From: Arthrobacter sp. zg-Y820
Lineage (GTDB): Bacteria > Actinomycetota > Actinomycetes > Actinomycetales > Micrococcaceae
NCBI RefSeq assembly: GCF_030142155.1
Contig: NZ_CP126247.1
Span: forward strand, 62,001 to 126,000
Direction: 5' to 3'
DNA length: 64,000 nucleotides
The translations under genes were made by a program, and so were the position numbers. Below the pieces are notes generated by a model that worked only from the letters and a program-made list of their open reading frames with translations, did no database searches and was not told where the DNA came from. Every line of letters begins with the position of its first letter. Positions within the stretch are counted from its first letter, which is position 1. Shown here piece after piece: positions 1 to 8,510 of this stretch.

Positions 1-83
1 GGCTTCGTCTGCTGCATCGGCTCCCGCGGCTCCGGCTCGGGCCGGGAGTCGTGCGGGCGGGGTTCGGAACTGTTGCGGGTCAT
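1..83 (-). CDS. Start of a third gene in the MprF-like operon (partial)
   Basis: An ATG at 81-83 on the minus strand overlaps the TGA of the esterase gene (80-82) in an ATGA arrangement, so translation is probably coupled. The 27 visible codons are rich in Pro, Glu, Arg and Ser (they begin MTRNSSEPRPHDSRP) and stay open to the window edge. The residues look like a disordered N-terminal tail. Nothing can be said about function beyond its place at the end of an operon with an aminoacyl-lipid synthase and an esterase. Confidence 0.55.
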   Translation of the reverse strand, partial: MTRNSSEPRPHDSRPEPEPREPMQQTK

Positions 84-1381
84 GGAACCAGTATGCCCAA
101 CCGGTGGCCGAGCCAGTCCAGATTGTCCACCAGGCCCGCCTTCCAGACATGCCAGGAATGGGCGCCGGGCACCTCCTGAAGGGTGACGTCCATGCCGGCG
201 GCACGGGCGGCGGCAGAGACCGACCGCCCCTGCGGGGCGTACACGGAATCGTCAGCGCCCACGACCACGATCCCGGCGGAATCCGGAAAGGTCCGGTGCT
301 GCAGCAGGTCCAGGGGATTTTGGGCGGTGAAGGCGGCGGTGTTCCCGCCGAAGTAGGTCTGGACCAGGGCGTCACGGCCCTGCGGAATGCTGGGCTCCGC
401 TTCACCGGCAATGTCGATGAAGGTGGGGTAGGCGGCGGGAAAATTCGTCGCCAGCTGCAGGGCGCAGGTTCCGCCGTAGGAATAGCCGGCAACGGCCCAC
501 TGCGGCCCGCCCCGCAGCCCGGAGGCCAGATGCTGCTGCACCCAGGCCGGAAGATCCACGGCCAGGTAGGTGGCTGAGGAGCTGATCGTGGAATCCAGAC
601 AGAGCGGCCAGTTCTTGTTGTTGGCGTTCGATGCGTCAGGCATGATCACCACTGGGGCCAATCCGGAATGCGCTGCGGCGAAAGTGTCCATGGCCTCAAG
701 CAGCTGTCCGCCGATCAGCCAGTCGGACGGGCCCCCGGGCTGGCCGTGGATCAGCACCAGCACGGGCAGATTCACGGCAGGAGGCGTCGCCAGATAGGCG
801 GGAGGCAGGTAGAGGAGCGCCGGATTGGCGGCATAGTCGGAAACCGTGCCCGGTATGTCGGCCGAATAGACCCTGCCGCCGGCGGGCATGTCCTCCGGCG
901 GCACCCAGTTGGCCTCGGTGGTATCCGGACGCCCGGCGGCGGCGTCCGGACTGCGTTCGGGCAGGTCCGAGGTCTCCACCGCCGGCGGAAACAGCAGCGA
1001 ACCGAGGGTCGGATACTGTCCGTAGGCTGCATTCGTGGCGCCGGCGACCGCCGCCATGACCAGTGCTGCGGCAACGAGTGTCAGGAGCCGCATCCGGACG
1101 GCCCGGGCGTCCCTCAGCCGCGCCGCCGCAAGGATTATCGCAAGTATGCCAGCACAGGCATATACATACAGCAGGCGCGGCAGTGAGGCGTTCCACCAAT
1201 GAAAAACGGTCTCGGCCAGGACATACAGGATCAAAGTCAGCAGGGCAGCGAATGCAGCGGCCGCCGGCACCACCACCAGCACCTGCCGGCGTCCGCCCCA
1301 AACCAGCCACAGCAGTGACAGCGCGCCCAGGACTCCTAGCCCAACGGGAAATGCCCCGCTGATCAGCGACAGTGAGTTCAC
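80..1381 (-). CDS. Membrane-anchored alpha/beta-hydrolase esterase
   Basis: The 433-residue product has about four hydrophobic helices in residues 1-118, a Pro/Asp-rich linker to about 165, and a C-terminal esterase domain of the esterase-D/antigen-85-like alpha/beta-hydrolase class. The nucleophile elbow is GYSYG at 299-303 (Ser301). Asp377/378 in GADDS and His408 in GAHSWH complete a plausible triad, and IHGQPGG at 211-217 resembles the oxyanion region. The start is GTG at 1379-1381, overlapping the TGA of the upstream synthase gene by 4 nt. The catalytic domain probably faces outside. By analogy with aminoacyl-lipid synthase/hydrolase pairs in other Gram-positives it may hydrolyse aminoacylated lipids. 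That role is inferred; the fold is well supported. Confidence 0.85.
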   Translation of the reverse strand: MNSLSLISGAFPVGLGVLGALSLLWLVWGGRRQVLVVVPAAAAFAALLTLILYVLAETVFHWWNASLPRLLYVYACAGILAIILAAARLRDARAVRMRLLTLVAAALVMAAVAGATNAAYGQYPTLGSLLFPPAVETSDLPERSPDAAAGRPDTTEANWVPPEDMPAGGRVYSADIPGTVSDYAANPALLYLPPAYLATPPAVNLPVLVLIHGQPGGPSDWLIGGQLLEAMDTFAAAHSGLAPVVIMPDASNANNKNWPLCLDSTISSSATYLAVDLPAWVQQHLASGLRGGPQWAVAGYSYGGTCALQLATNFPAAYPTFIDIAGEAEPSIPQGRDALVQTYFGGNTAAFTAQNPLDLLQHRTFPDSAGIVVVGADDSVYAPQGRSVSAAARAAGMDVTLQEVPGAHSWHVWKAGLVDNLDWLGHRLGILVP

Positions 1382-4020
1382 CGTGAGCTGTCCACAATGT
1401 GCCGCACGAGGGTGAGCCCCTGGGCCACGGAAAGCCGCGGCAGATAGGCCCGTGCGACGGCGTTCCCAATGGCGGGCAGGGAGGCCGGATCACGGTACGT
1501 CAGGTACAGGGGAACGTAACGGGGCTGGAACTTGGCCTTGAACGCCAGCAGGGAGCGGAAGCCGTAGACCGGTTCCAGGGTCGTTCCGAGCAGGTCCAGG
1601 ACGGAATCCAGAAGGCTTGAGTCGCCCGCCGCCGGGTCCGCCCTCTCCGCGGCTCCGCTCGCAGTTCCGTTACCGGCTCCGTTCCCGTTCCGGGGCCCGG
1701 GCCGTGCGGCGCGGGCCAGCGGTGCTCCGGAGAGGCTCAGCAGTTCATACCCTTCCGCCTGCAGCAGGCTTGCGGCGGAGGCAATGAGGAAGTCCATGGC
1801 CGGCTTGAAGCCGGCGCCGCGCCGGCGCATGAAGTCCAGGGTCCAGCCGATGACGCGGCCGTCCCGGTAGATCGGCAGCCAGGAGGTCACCGCATGGACG
1901 GTGCCGTCGCCGTCGACGGCGATCAGGCACCGGACCTCGGAATCGTCCAGCTCGTCCAGCCCGCCCAGCGTGAAGCCCATTTCCGGCATCTGTTTGTCCG
2001 CCGCCCACTCTTCGGAGATGGCGTGCAGCTGGTCCAGCACTGCCAGCGGTGCCGTCGGATAGCTGATCCAGCGCGCTTCGATGCCGGCCTTGCGGGCGTG
2101 GTTCAGGGCGGTCCGGAGGTCCTGGAACTTTTTGCCCCGAAATTTCAGGTTTCCCAGCGGCAGAATGGTTTCCTCGGCGACCTGCAGCCGGGAGAACCCC
2201 ATGCCGGAGGTGATGCCTTCCACTTCCGAGGTCACGGAGTAGAAGCAGGCAGCTGTTCCGTTGGAAGTGCAGAAGGCCGAGAAATCCTCGATCGTCCGGC
2301 GCAGCTCCGGATGCGGTCCGACGGGCGGGCCAACGGTTAGTGCAACGCCGGGGGTGGACCGGAAGGCCACATACGAGTTTCCGCCGGGCGAGAACCAGTA
2401 GGTGTTCCCGGGCCACAGGGTCATCCAGGCCATGGTTCCGCCGCCGTGGGTCTTCAGCAGGGCGCGGGCCCGGACGATGTCTGCGGAGCCGCGGAGGTAG
2501 GGCGGCTCCAGGAAGGACCGCAGCAGCAGGACACACGTAAACACCCAGAACGCCAGCCCGACGCCTTCATAGAGCAGGTCCGCCGGCACCGTGAGGGGCA
2601 GCGGTCCGGGAGCCGACGCCGGGAGTTCGAGTTCCAGGACGGGCAGGAACCGTTCGGGCAAACCGGTGAGAAGTGCCCGGGCGGTGGCCTGCGGAGTGAA
2701 GGAGTTCCGGAGTGCCAGTCCGCCCAGGACGTACGCGGCGCCGAGCAGTACCGCTGCCCCGGACGCCCAGGCGGACAGCCGGCGGTACAGGCCCGGTGGC
2801 GCCGAGACAGTGAACAGGCGGCGGGTGACGCAGAGCAGGACGAAGACAGCCAGCGGCACCAGCACGGGCAGGATCAGCACCAGTGCGTTTTGCGCCGCTC
2901 CCAGCTCAATCCGGCCGGGGGTGTCTCCGCGGAGGTACCGGGCCGCGCGGACTGCGGCCAGCAGCGTCATCAGACCCTGCAGGAGAACGGCGCACCACCA
3001 GGCAAAACGGCGGCCCCGCCGCAGCCCGTCGGCAAAAACAATCAGCAGGACCTGCGGCAGCGTGGCCAGGAAGAACCCCGCCGGCCCTGCGCGCAGTTGC
3101 AGCCGCGCCTCCGTGCAGTCAGCGCTTTGCGCCGGATCGCTGCACAGCGCGGCAAGGGCCTGCGGATCGACGAGCTCAATGTCGGTATTCAGGAACCGCA
3201 GGACCGCCAGCGGCCCCACCGCCTGGGAACTGAGCGCGGAAATGACCGGTCCCGCTGCGGAAGCCGCCACCACCAGCGCCACCAGGACGCGGGCTTCGCG
3301 CCGGCTGGTGACGATCCGGTCCGGAAATGCCGGCCGGCGCCCAGCCAAAAGCGGCCCGGCCAGCGCCCCGGCGACCGCGGCTCCGAGCACCGTGATGCTG
3401 TGGAACGAGCCCCCGTACAGGGCCAGGAGCACCAGCAGCGTGAAGAGGCCCACGCGCAGGCGGCGGCGCCAGAGGGTGGAGAACCGGGCACTGGCCGCGG
3501 CGGCAACGCCGCAGACGAAGGCCACCGGGCCGACAAAGGACTCCGACTCCAGCGCCCGTGACCATTCGCCGGGCAAGGCATTGGCTGCGTGGGTGAACCC
3601 AATGGCCAGCAGTGCGCCGGCGAGCTGCGCCCAGACGGCAGCTGCGGCGAACCGTGCGGAGCCCATCAGGCGCTCGCACGGCAGGCCGACCAGCAGGATC
3701 AGAAGGGTGCCGGCAAGGTATCCGGGCAGGCCGGCGGCCCAAAGGCCCGAGAGCAGCAGTGCCGGCCAGTGTTCGGGAAGTGATTCCGCGGAGAGCACGA
3801 CCCAGGCGGCGAGGGGTGCATCGGGACCGGACACCAGGCTCGAGCTTGCAGCACCCGCCATCCAAAAGACCGCCAGGAAGGCCAGCGTTGCCGGAGCCCG
3901 CCGTGCCCGGCGGGCGGTCCCGCGCAGCCAATCCGCCAGCCCGCAGGGCAGCCCGGCCGCCGGTCCGTGCGGCGTCGGGCTTCTTCCGGCCGGTCCTTCT
4001 GCTCGGGAGTCTGTCGCCAA
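1378..4020 (-). CDS. MprF-like aminoacyl-phosphatidylglycerol synthase with membrane domain (DUF2156)
   Basis: This 880-residue protein has a long multi-helix membrane region (about residues 40-520, beginning with a rhomboid-like six-helix block) and a C-terminal cytosolic DUF2156/LPG-synthase domain (about 530-880). In MprF-type enzymes that domain moves an amino acid from aminoacyl-tRNA to phosphatidylglycerol or diacylglycerol, making the surface less anionic. Family marks seen are WFSPGGNSYVAF, an RRRGAGFKPAMDFLI segment and LSLSGAPLA. A Gly/Asn/Ala-rich stretch just after SGAPLA interrupts the domain. The start is TTG at 4020, chosen because GGAGGT lies 7 nt upstream. It overlaps the following esterase gene by GTGA. 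The amino acid transferred cannot be read from sequence. Confidence 0.85.
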   Translation of the reverse strand: MATDSRAEGPAGRSPTPHGPAAGLPCGLADWLRGTARRARRAPATLAFLAVFWMAGAASSSLVSGPDAPLAAWVVLSAESLPEHWPALLLSGLWAAGLPGYLAGTLLILLVGLPCERLMGSARFAAAAVWAQLAGALLAIGFTHAANALPGEWSRALESESFVGPVAFVCGVAAAASARFSTLWRRRLRVGLFTLLVLLALYGGSFHSITVLGAAVAGALAGPLLAGRRPAFPDRIVTSRREARVLVALVVAASAAGPVISALSSQAVGPLAVLRFLNTDIELVDPQALAALCSDPAQSADCTEARLQLRAGPAGFFLATLPQVLLIVFADGLRRGRRFAWWCAVLLQGLMTLLAAVRAARYLRGDTPGRIELGAAQNALVLILPVLVPLAVFVLLCVTRRLFTVSAPPGLYRRLSAWASGAAVLLGAAYVLGGLALRNSFTPQATARALLTGLPERFLPVLELELPASAPGPLPLTVPADLLYEGVGLAFWVFTCVLLLRSFLEPPYLRGSADIVRARALLKTHGGGTMAWMTLWPGNTYWFSPGGNSYVAFRSTPGVALTVGPPVGPHPELRRTIEDFSAFCTSNGTAACFYSVTSEVEGITSGMGFSRLQVAEETILPLGNLKFRGKKFQDLRTALNHARKAGIEARWISYPTAPLAVLDQLHAISEEWAADKQMPEMGFTLGGLDELDDSEVRCLIAVDGDGTVHAVTSWLPIYRDGRVIGWTLDFMRRRGAGFKPAMDFLIASAASLLQAEGYELLSLSGAPLARAARPGPRNGNGAGNGTASGAAERADPAAGDSSLLDSVLDLLGTTLEPVYGFRSLLAFKAKFQPRYVPLYLTYRDPASLPAIGNAVARAYLPRLSVAQGLTLVRHIVDSSR

Positions 4021-4027
4021 ACCGGGT

Positions 4028-4033
4028 ACCTCC
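4028..4033 (-). promoter_or_regulatory. Shine-Dalgarno fixing a TTG start
   Basis: GGAGGT on the minus strand lies 7 nt before TTG 4018-4020 and is the reason this rare start was chosen for the MprF-like gene. Confidence 0.65.
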
Positions 4034-4141
4034 GCACCGCATCGCCCCTCCCGCGCCGCAGCAGCGGCTCCGGGTGCTGCCAGTCTAGGACCGGGCCCGC
4101 GGGATGAGGATGTCCGGTGCCGGTGCCGGGGCTCCTGCGGA

Positions 4142-4147
4142 TAAAGT
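4142..4147 (+). promoter_or_regulatory. -10 box of a leaderless promoter (GDPD gene)
   Basis: TAAAGT lies exactly 6 nt before GTG 4154 and there is no Shine-Dalgarno sequence, so transcription probably starts on the first base of the start codon. Confidence 0.6.
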
Positions 4148-4153
4148 ACGCAG

Positions 4154-4945
4154 GTGAGATATCCCTACTTTGACTCTCCGCCGCCACTGGGGCTTGCCCA
4201 CCGCGGGTTCTCCCGGGAAGGCCGCGAAAACACCCTGGTGGCGTTCCGCGCCGCCGCCGCGCTGGGCTTCGGCTATTTGGAGACTGACGTGCGCACCACC
4301 CGCGACGGCGTACTCCTGGCCTTCCACGACGCGTCGCTGGACCGGGTTGCCGGCGCCGGCGGACCCGTGGGCAGGCTCAGCCTGCGCGAGGTCCGGCGTG
4401 CCCGCGTGGGGGGAACCGAGGAAATCCCCACCGTCGAGGAGCTGCTGACGCAGTTGCCCGAAGCGCGCCTGAACGTGGACGTCAAGGACGCCGCAGGAGC
4501 TGCCGAACTGGCGCGGCTGCTGGACAAGCATGCCGCCCACGACCGGGTGCTGGTGACCTCGTTTTCGGACCGCCGGCGGCTCGCCTCCCTGCGCCGGCTG
4601 GCCCGGCCGGCCGCCAGCTCCGCCGGCGCACCGTTCACGGCCCTGACCGTGCTGCTCGCGCCGCTTGGCCTGGCGGGCGTGCTGGCCAAGCTGGGACGGT
4701 ACCAGTGCCTGCAGGTTCCGGAGCGGCAGGGCCCCCTGCGGATCGTCACGCGGCGGTTCGTGAGCCGGTGCCACCGGGCCGGCCTGCAGGTCCATGTCTG
4801 GACGGTCAACGACCCCGCCGACATGGAGCGGCTGCTGGACCTGGGGGTGGACGGCCTGGTGTCGGACCGGGCCGACCTGCTGGCCGATGTCCTGTCCCGC
4901 CGGGGGGTCTGGCCGCAGCGCCGCTCGGAGCAGGCAAAGCCCTGA
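4154..4945 (+). CDS. Glycerophosphodiester phosphodiesterase
   Basis: This 263-residue GDPD-family TIM barrel hydrolyses glycerophosphodiesters to glycerol-3-phosphate and an alcohol. The signature is complete: LAHRGFSREGRENT at 14-27 (His16, Arg17, Glu25), LETD at 42-45 (metal-binding Glu43 and Asp45) and FHD at 57-59 (catalytic His58). The C-terminal VWTVND and GLVSDRADLL segments are also typical. There is no signal peptide, so it is probably cytosolic. The GTG start follows a leaderless -10. Glycerate kinase begins 51 bp downstream with its own promoter, so the two may contribute separately to three-carbon metabolism. Confidence 0.93.
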   Translation: MRYPYFDSPPPLGLAHRGFSREGRENTLVAFRAAAALGFGYLETDVRTTRDGVLLAFHDASLDRVAGAGGPVGRLSLREVRRARVGGTEEIPTVEELLTQLPEARLNVDVKDAAGAAELARLLDKHAAHDRVLVTSFSDRRRLASLRRLARPAASSAGAPFTALTVLLAPLGLAGVLAKLGRYQCLQVPERQGPLRIVTRRFVSRCHRAGLQVHVWTVNDPADMERLLDLGVDGLVSDRADLLADVLSRRGVWPQRRSEQAKP

Positions 4946-4984
4946 CCGGCCGGCCCAGAGCCGCCGGATCGGCCTCCGGGCTGG

Positions 4985-4990
4985 CAGTAT
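4985..4990 (+). promoter_or_regulatory. -10 box of a leaderless promoter (glycerate kinase)
   Basis: CAGTAT ends 6 nt before ATG 4997. It keeps the conserved A2 and T6 of the -10 hexamer, and no ribosome binding site is present. Confidence 0.45.
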
Positions 4991-4996
4991 TGGTGC

Positions 4997-6106
4997 ATGC
5001 GCGTTCTCATAGCCCCGGACAAGTTCAAAGGTTCCCTTTCGGCGGTTGAAGCCGCCGCAGCGATGGCCGAAGGCGTGCTTGCCGTCTATCCGGAAGCCGA
5101 CGTGATGCTCGTTCCGGTGGCCGACGGCGGTGAAGGCACCCTGGAAGCGGCGCTGGCCGCCGGCGCGCAGGAGCACACCGCGAGCGTGCGCGGGCCGCTG
5201 GGCGGCTATGTCACGGCCCTGTGGGCGATGACCGGAAGCACCGCCGTGATCGAAACTGCCCGGGCCTCCGGGCTGATGCTGGTGGATCCCTCAGTGCAGT
5301 CCTCGCTCGCGGCGTCGAGCTACGGCAGCGGTGAACTGATCCGGGAGGCCCTGGACGCGGGTGCCACTGAAATCGTGCTCGGCATCGGCGGCTCGGCCAT
5401 GACCGACGGCGGCTCCGGAGCGCTCACCGCCCTGGGCCTGCGGATCCTGGATGCCGCCGGAAATCCGGTGCCGCCGGGCGGGGCCGGGCTGTCCCTGGCG
5501 GCGGCGATCGACGTGTCCGGGCTGGACGGCCGGTTGCCGGGTGTCCGGGTCCGCATCGCTGCCGACGTCACCAACCCGCTGACCGGCCCGGAGGGGGCGG
5601 CGCACGTGTTTGGGGAACAGAAGGGGGCCGACGCCTCGGCGCGCCTGCTGCTGGACGAGGCCCTGGTCCGGTGGGCCGCACTGCTGCGGGAGGTGACCGG
5701 CGTGGACGTCGATACCGCCGGCGCCGGCGCGGCCGGCGGCTTCCCGTCGGCGTTCCTGGCGTTTACCGAGGCCTCCCTGGAAAGCGGCTTCGACGTGATT
5801 TCCCGGCTCACCGGGCTGGAAGCCGCCCTCGAGAAGGCGGACCTGGTGCTGACCGGCGAAGGCTCCCTTGACGAGCAGTCCCGGTACGGCAAGGCTCCGC
5901 TGTCGGTGGCCGAGCGTGCGCGGGACGCCGGCATCCCGGTGGTGGCCCTGGCCGGGCGGATCACGCTGCCGCCGCAGGTGCTGGCGGAATACGGCGTGGT
6001 GGCGGCCGTGAGCCTGCTGGACCTGGTGTCGGACCCGCAGGACGCGATGACCTCCGCCCGGCGCTGGCTGACCCGGGCCACCGTGCAGGCCCTCGAGGGT
6101 GCTTAG
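4997..6106 (+). CDS. glxK: Glycerate kinase (GlxK/GarK family)
   Basis: This 369-residue glycerate kinase phosphorylates D-glycerate with ATP, feeding glyoxylate or glycerate catabolism into glycolysis. Family hallmarks are the N-terminal RVLIAPDKFKGSLSAVEAA, PVADGGEGT near 41-49, the long GIGGSAMTDGGSG loop and the C-terminal LTGEGSLDEQS followed by GKAPLSVA. Length matches the family. The ATG start lies 51 bp after the GDPD stop. A tandem 19-bp repeat and an inverted repeat immediately follow and separate it from the convergent uracil permease gene. Confidence 0.95.
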   Translation: MRVLIAPDKFKGSLSAVEAAAAMAEGVLAVYPEADVMLVPVADGGEGTLEAALAAGAQEHTASVRGPLGGYVTALWAMTGSTAVIETARASGLMLVDPSVQSSLAASSYGSGELIREALDAGATEIVLGIGGSAMTDGGSGALTALGLRILDAAGNPVPPGGAGLSLAAAIDVSGLDGRLPGVRVRIAADVTNPLTGPEGAAHVFGEQKGADASARLLLDEALVRWAALLREVTGVDVDTAGAGAAGGFPSAFLAFTEASLESGFDVISRLTGLEAALEKADLVLTGEGSLDEQSRYGKAPLSVAERARDAGIPVVALAGRITLPPQVLAEYGVVAAVSLLDLVSDPQDAMTSARRWLTRATVQALEGA

Positions 6107-6110
6107 GCCC

Positions 6111-6148
6111 CGCCCGTAACCGCGGGGCCCGCCCGTAACCGCGGGGCC
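6111..6148. repeat. Tandem 19-bp direct repeat, two copies
   Basis: CGCCCGTAACCGCGGGGCC occurs at 6111-6129 and again at 6130-6148 with no mismatch. Each unit can fold GCGGGG against an upstream CCCCGC, so the pair may act as a terminator between two convergent genes. Confidence 0.85.
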
Positions 6149-6180
6149 GAGCCGGCGGGGCCTAGCCCAGCCGGCTCGGC
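6146..6180. terminator. Inverted repeat between glxK and uraA
   Basis: GCCGAGCCGG (6146-6155) pairs perfectly with CCGGCTCGGC (6171-6180) around a 15-nt loop. The right arm lies inside the last codons of the uracil permease. Without a T-tract this is only a likely bidirectional terminator. Confidence 0.5.
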
Positions 6181-7475
6181 CTCGCTCCCCGGTCCTCCTG
6201 CGGATCGTCGGGATCGGTGCCCCGCCAGCGCGCGATCGCCTGCATGCCGTGGAAGGCCAGCAGGGTGGCTCCGGTGCCGAGCGCGATGCCGCCGAACTCC
6301 AGCCCGGCCACCACCCAGGTGAAGTTGGCGATGGCGATGATCAGGCCCAGGCCGGCCGTGGAGAGGTTGATCGGGTTGGAGAAGTTCACCCGGTTGTCCA
6401 CCCAGATGCGCACGCCCAGCATGCCGATCATGCCGTACAGGATGACGCCGGCGCCGCCCAGCACGCCTTCCGGAACGGTCGCGATCATCGCGCCGAACTT
6501 CGGAAACAGGCTCAGCAGGATGGCCACAAGTCCGGCAACCCAGTAGGCGGCCGTGGAGTACACCCGGGAGGCGGCCATGACGCCGATGTTTTCCGCGTAG
6601 GTGGTGGTCGCGGAACCGCCGCCGGATCCGGCCAGCACGGTGGCGAGGCCGTCGGCCATCAGCGCGCGGCCGGCATAGGGATCAAGATCACGCCCGGTCA
6701 TGGCGGCGACTGACTTCACATGGCCGATGTTCTCGGCCACCAGGACCAGGACCACCGGCACGAAGAGGCCGATCACTGAGAAGTGGAACGTCGGGGACAT
6801 GAACTCGGGCAGCCCGAACCAGGCGGCGTCGCCGATCACCGCGAAGTCCACCTCGCCCCGCAGCATCGCCGTGATGTAGCCGGCGACCACGCCGATCAGG
6901 ATCGAGAGCCGGCCCAGGAAGCCCTTGAACAGGACTGAGGACAGCAGGATCACCAGCACGGTGACGACGGCGGTGACCGGGCCCGCCTCAAAGTTGGTGC
7001 GGGCGGTGCCGGCCAAGTTCAGTCCGATCAGGGCCACGATGGTGCCGGTCACCACCGGGGGCATCAGGATCTGGATCCACTTTGTGCCCGCCACCTGGAC
7101 GGCCAGGCCGATGAGGAACAGCGCCGCCCCGGCCATGATGATCCCGCCGAGCGCTCCGCCGGGACCGTGCTGGCTGGTGGCCGCCGCAATGGGTGCGATG
7201 AACGCGAAGCTGGAGCCGAGGTAACTGGGCACCCGTCCGGCCGTGATGATCAGGAACAGGATGGTGCCGATGCCCGAGAACAACAGTGTGGTGGCGGGCG
7301 GAAAACCCGTCAGCAGCGGAACCAGGAAGGTGGCTCCGAACATGGCCACGACGTGCTGGGCGCCGATGCCGATGGTGCGCGGCCAGCTGAGCCGTTCGCC
7401 GGGGGCCACGTATTCGCCGGGTTTAATCGTCTTGCCGTCACCGTGAATGGTCCAGGCGGTACCGAATTTGCTCAT
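6162..7475 (-). CDS. uraA: Uracil/xanthine permease (NCS2 family)
   Basis: This 437-residue integral membrane protein of the nucleobase/cation symporter-2 family imports uracil (or a related base) with protons. About 12-14 hydrophobic helices are visible. The family segment with TTTYAENIGVMAASRVYS, as in UraA-type carriers, lies in the second half. The start is ATG 7475, preceded by AAAGG at 7-nt spacing; a longer open frame upstream lacks a ribosome binding site. It diverges from the SDR gene across a 144-bp intergenic region. Uracil is the best guess among NCS2 substrates. Confidence 0.9.
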   Translation of the reverse strand: MSKFGTAWTIHGDGKTIKPGEYVAPGERLSWPRTIGIGAQHVVAMFGATFLVPLLTGFPPATTLLFSGIGTILFLIITAGRVPSYLGSSFAFIAPIAAATSQHGPGGALGGIIMAGAALFLIGLAVQVAGTKWIQILMPPVVTGTIVALIGLNLAGTARTNFEAGPVTAVVTVLVILLSSVLFKGFLGRLSILIGVVAGYITAMLRGEVDFAVIGDAAWFGLPEFMSPTFHFSVIGLFVPVVLVLVAENIGHVKSVAAMTGRDLDPYAGRALMADGLATVLAGSGGGSATTTYAENIGVMAASRVYSTAAYWVAGLVAILLSLFPKFGAMIATVPEGVLGGAGVILYGMIGMLGVRIWVDNRVNFSNPINLSTAGLGLIIAIANFTWVVAGLEFGGIALGTGATLLAFHGMQAIARWRGTDPDDPQEDRGARPSRLG

Positions 7476-7619
7476 GGATGTGCCTTTCAAAGACCAACGG
7501 AGGGTTCGTGCAGAATAGTACCGGGCATCGATGTCCAAGATGTTACGTTGCAGGCGAAGCACTTACCGGGAACAACTCGGGGGCGGACACCGGCGTCACC
7601 CGCGAATGGACGGATCAGC

Positions 7620-8510
7620 ATGGGCATATCAGTTTCGGGCCGCACGGTACTCATCACCGGCGCGGCCATGGGCATGGGGCGGCTGTACGCCGAACGGGCC
7701 GTGCGCGACGGCGCCGCGCACGTGGTCCTGTGGGACCGCAACACCGATGCCCTGGAGGCCGCGGCGGCGGAGCTGCGGGAGCCGGGCGGCAGTGCTGTCC
7801 ATTCCTTTGCCCTGGACGTCAGCTCCCAGCCGGAGGTGGCCGCGGCCGCCGAACGGGTTCTGGCAGAGGTGGGGGTTCCCGATGTCCTGATCAACAATGC
7901 CGGGATCGTGCGCGGAAAGTACTTCTGGGAGCACACGGCGGCGGACATTGACGCCGTGATGCAGGTGAATGCGGTGGCGCCGATGCAGATCACCCGGGCG
8001 TTCCTGCCGCAGATGATCGCCCGCCGCACGCCGGTGCGGATCCTGAACGTCGCTTCGGCGTCGGGCACCCTGTCAGTGCCGAAGATGAGCGTTTACGCCG
8101 CCTCCAAGTGGGCAGTGATCGGTTGGAGCGATTCGCTGCGGCTGGAACTCAATGAAGCCGGCAACGGGCACATTCAGGTCACCACCCTGATTCCGAGCTA
8201 CATCAAAACCGGCATGTTTGCCGGGGCCCGCGGCCCGCTGATGACGCCGCTGATGGAACCGCAGTATGTGGTGGACCGGGCGTGGGCTGCCCTGATGGAG
8301 GGCAAGGCCCGGATCCAGCTGCCGTGGACGGTGCCGCTGGGCAGCGCCCTGCGCGGGCTGCTGCCGCAGCCGCTGTGGGACGTGGTGGCCGGACGCGTGT
8401 TCAAGGTGTACCAGTCCATGGACCACTTCACCGGCCGCCCCGAAGCTCCGCCGGCGGCGGCACCGGCAGGCGCTCCCGCCGGCGCCGGCTCTCCGGAGAG
8501 CCACCGATGA
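7620..8510 (+). CDS. Short-chain dehydrogenase/reductase
   Basis: This 296-residue classical SDR has the Rossmann glycine motif TGAAMGMG (13-20), NNAG (92-95) and the catalytic set Ser146/148, Tyr159 and Lys163 in YAASK. The C-terminal extension, rich in Ala and Pro from about residue 275, is longer than usual. Asp39 after beta-2 could favour NAD+. It overlaps the aldehyde dehydrogenase gene by 4 nt (ATGA), suggesting sequential oxidation of an alcohol and its aldehyde. The substrate is unknown. The start ATG has only a weak GGA-type site. Confidence 0.88.
   Translation: MGISVSGRTVLITGAAMGMGRLYAERAVRDGAAHVVLWDRNTDALEAAAAELREPGGSAVHSFALDVSSQPEVAAAAERVLAEVGVPDVLINNAGIVRGKYFWEHTAADIDAVMQVNAVAPMQITRAFLPQMIARRTPVRILNVASASGTLSVPKMSVYAASKWAVIGWSDSLRLELNEAGNGHIQVTTLIPSYIKTGMFAGARGPLMTPLMEPQYVVDRAWAALMEGKARIQLPWTVPLGSALRGLLPQPLWDVVAGRVFKVYQSMDHFTGRPEAPPAAAPAGAPAGAGSPESHR

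Noticed and set aside
2446..3561. Long plus-strand open frame opposite the MprF-like gene
   Set aside because: Antisense to a well-supported gene; composition is Arg/Gln/Pro-rich shadow text with no motifs, a common GC-rich effect.
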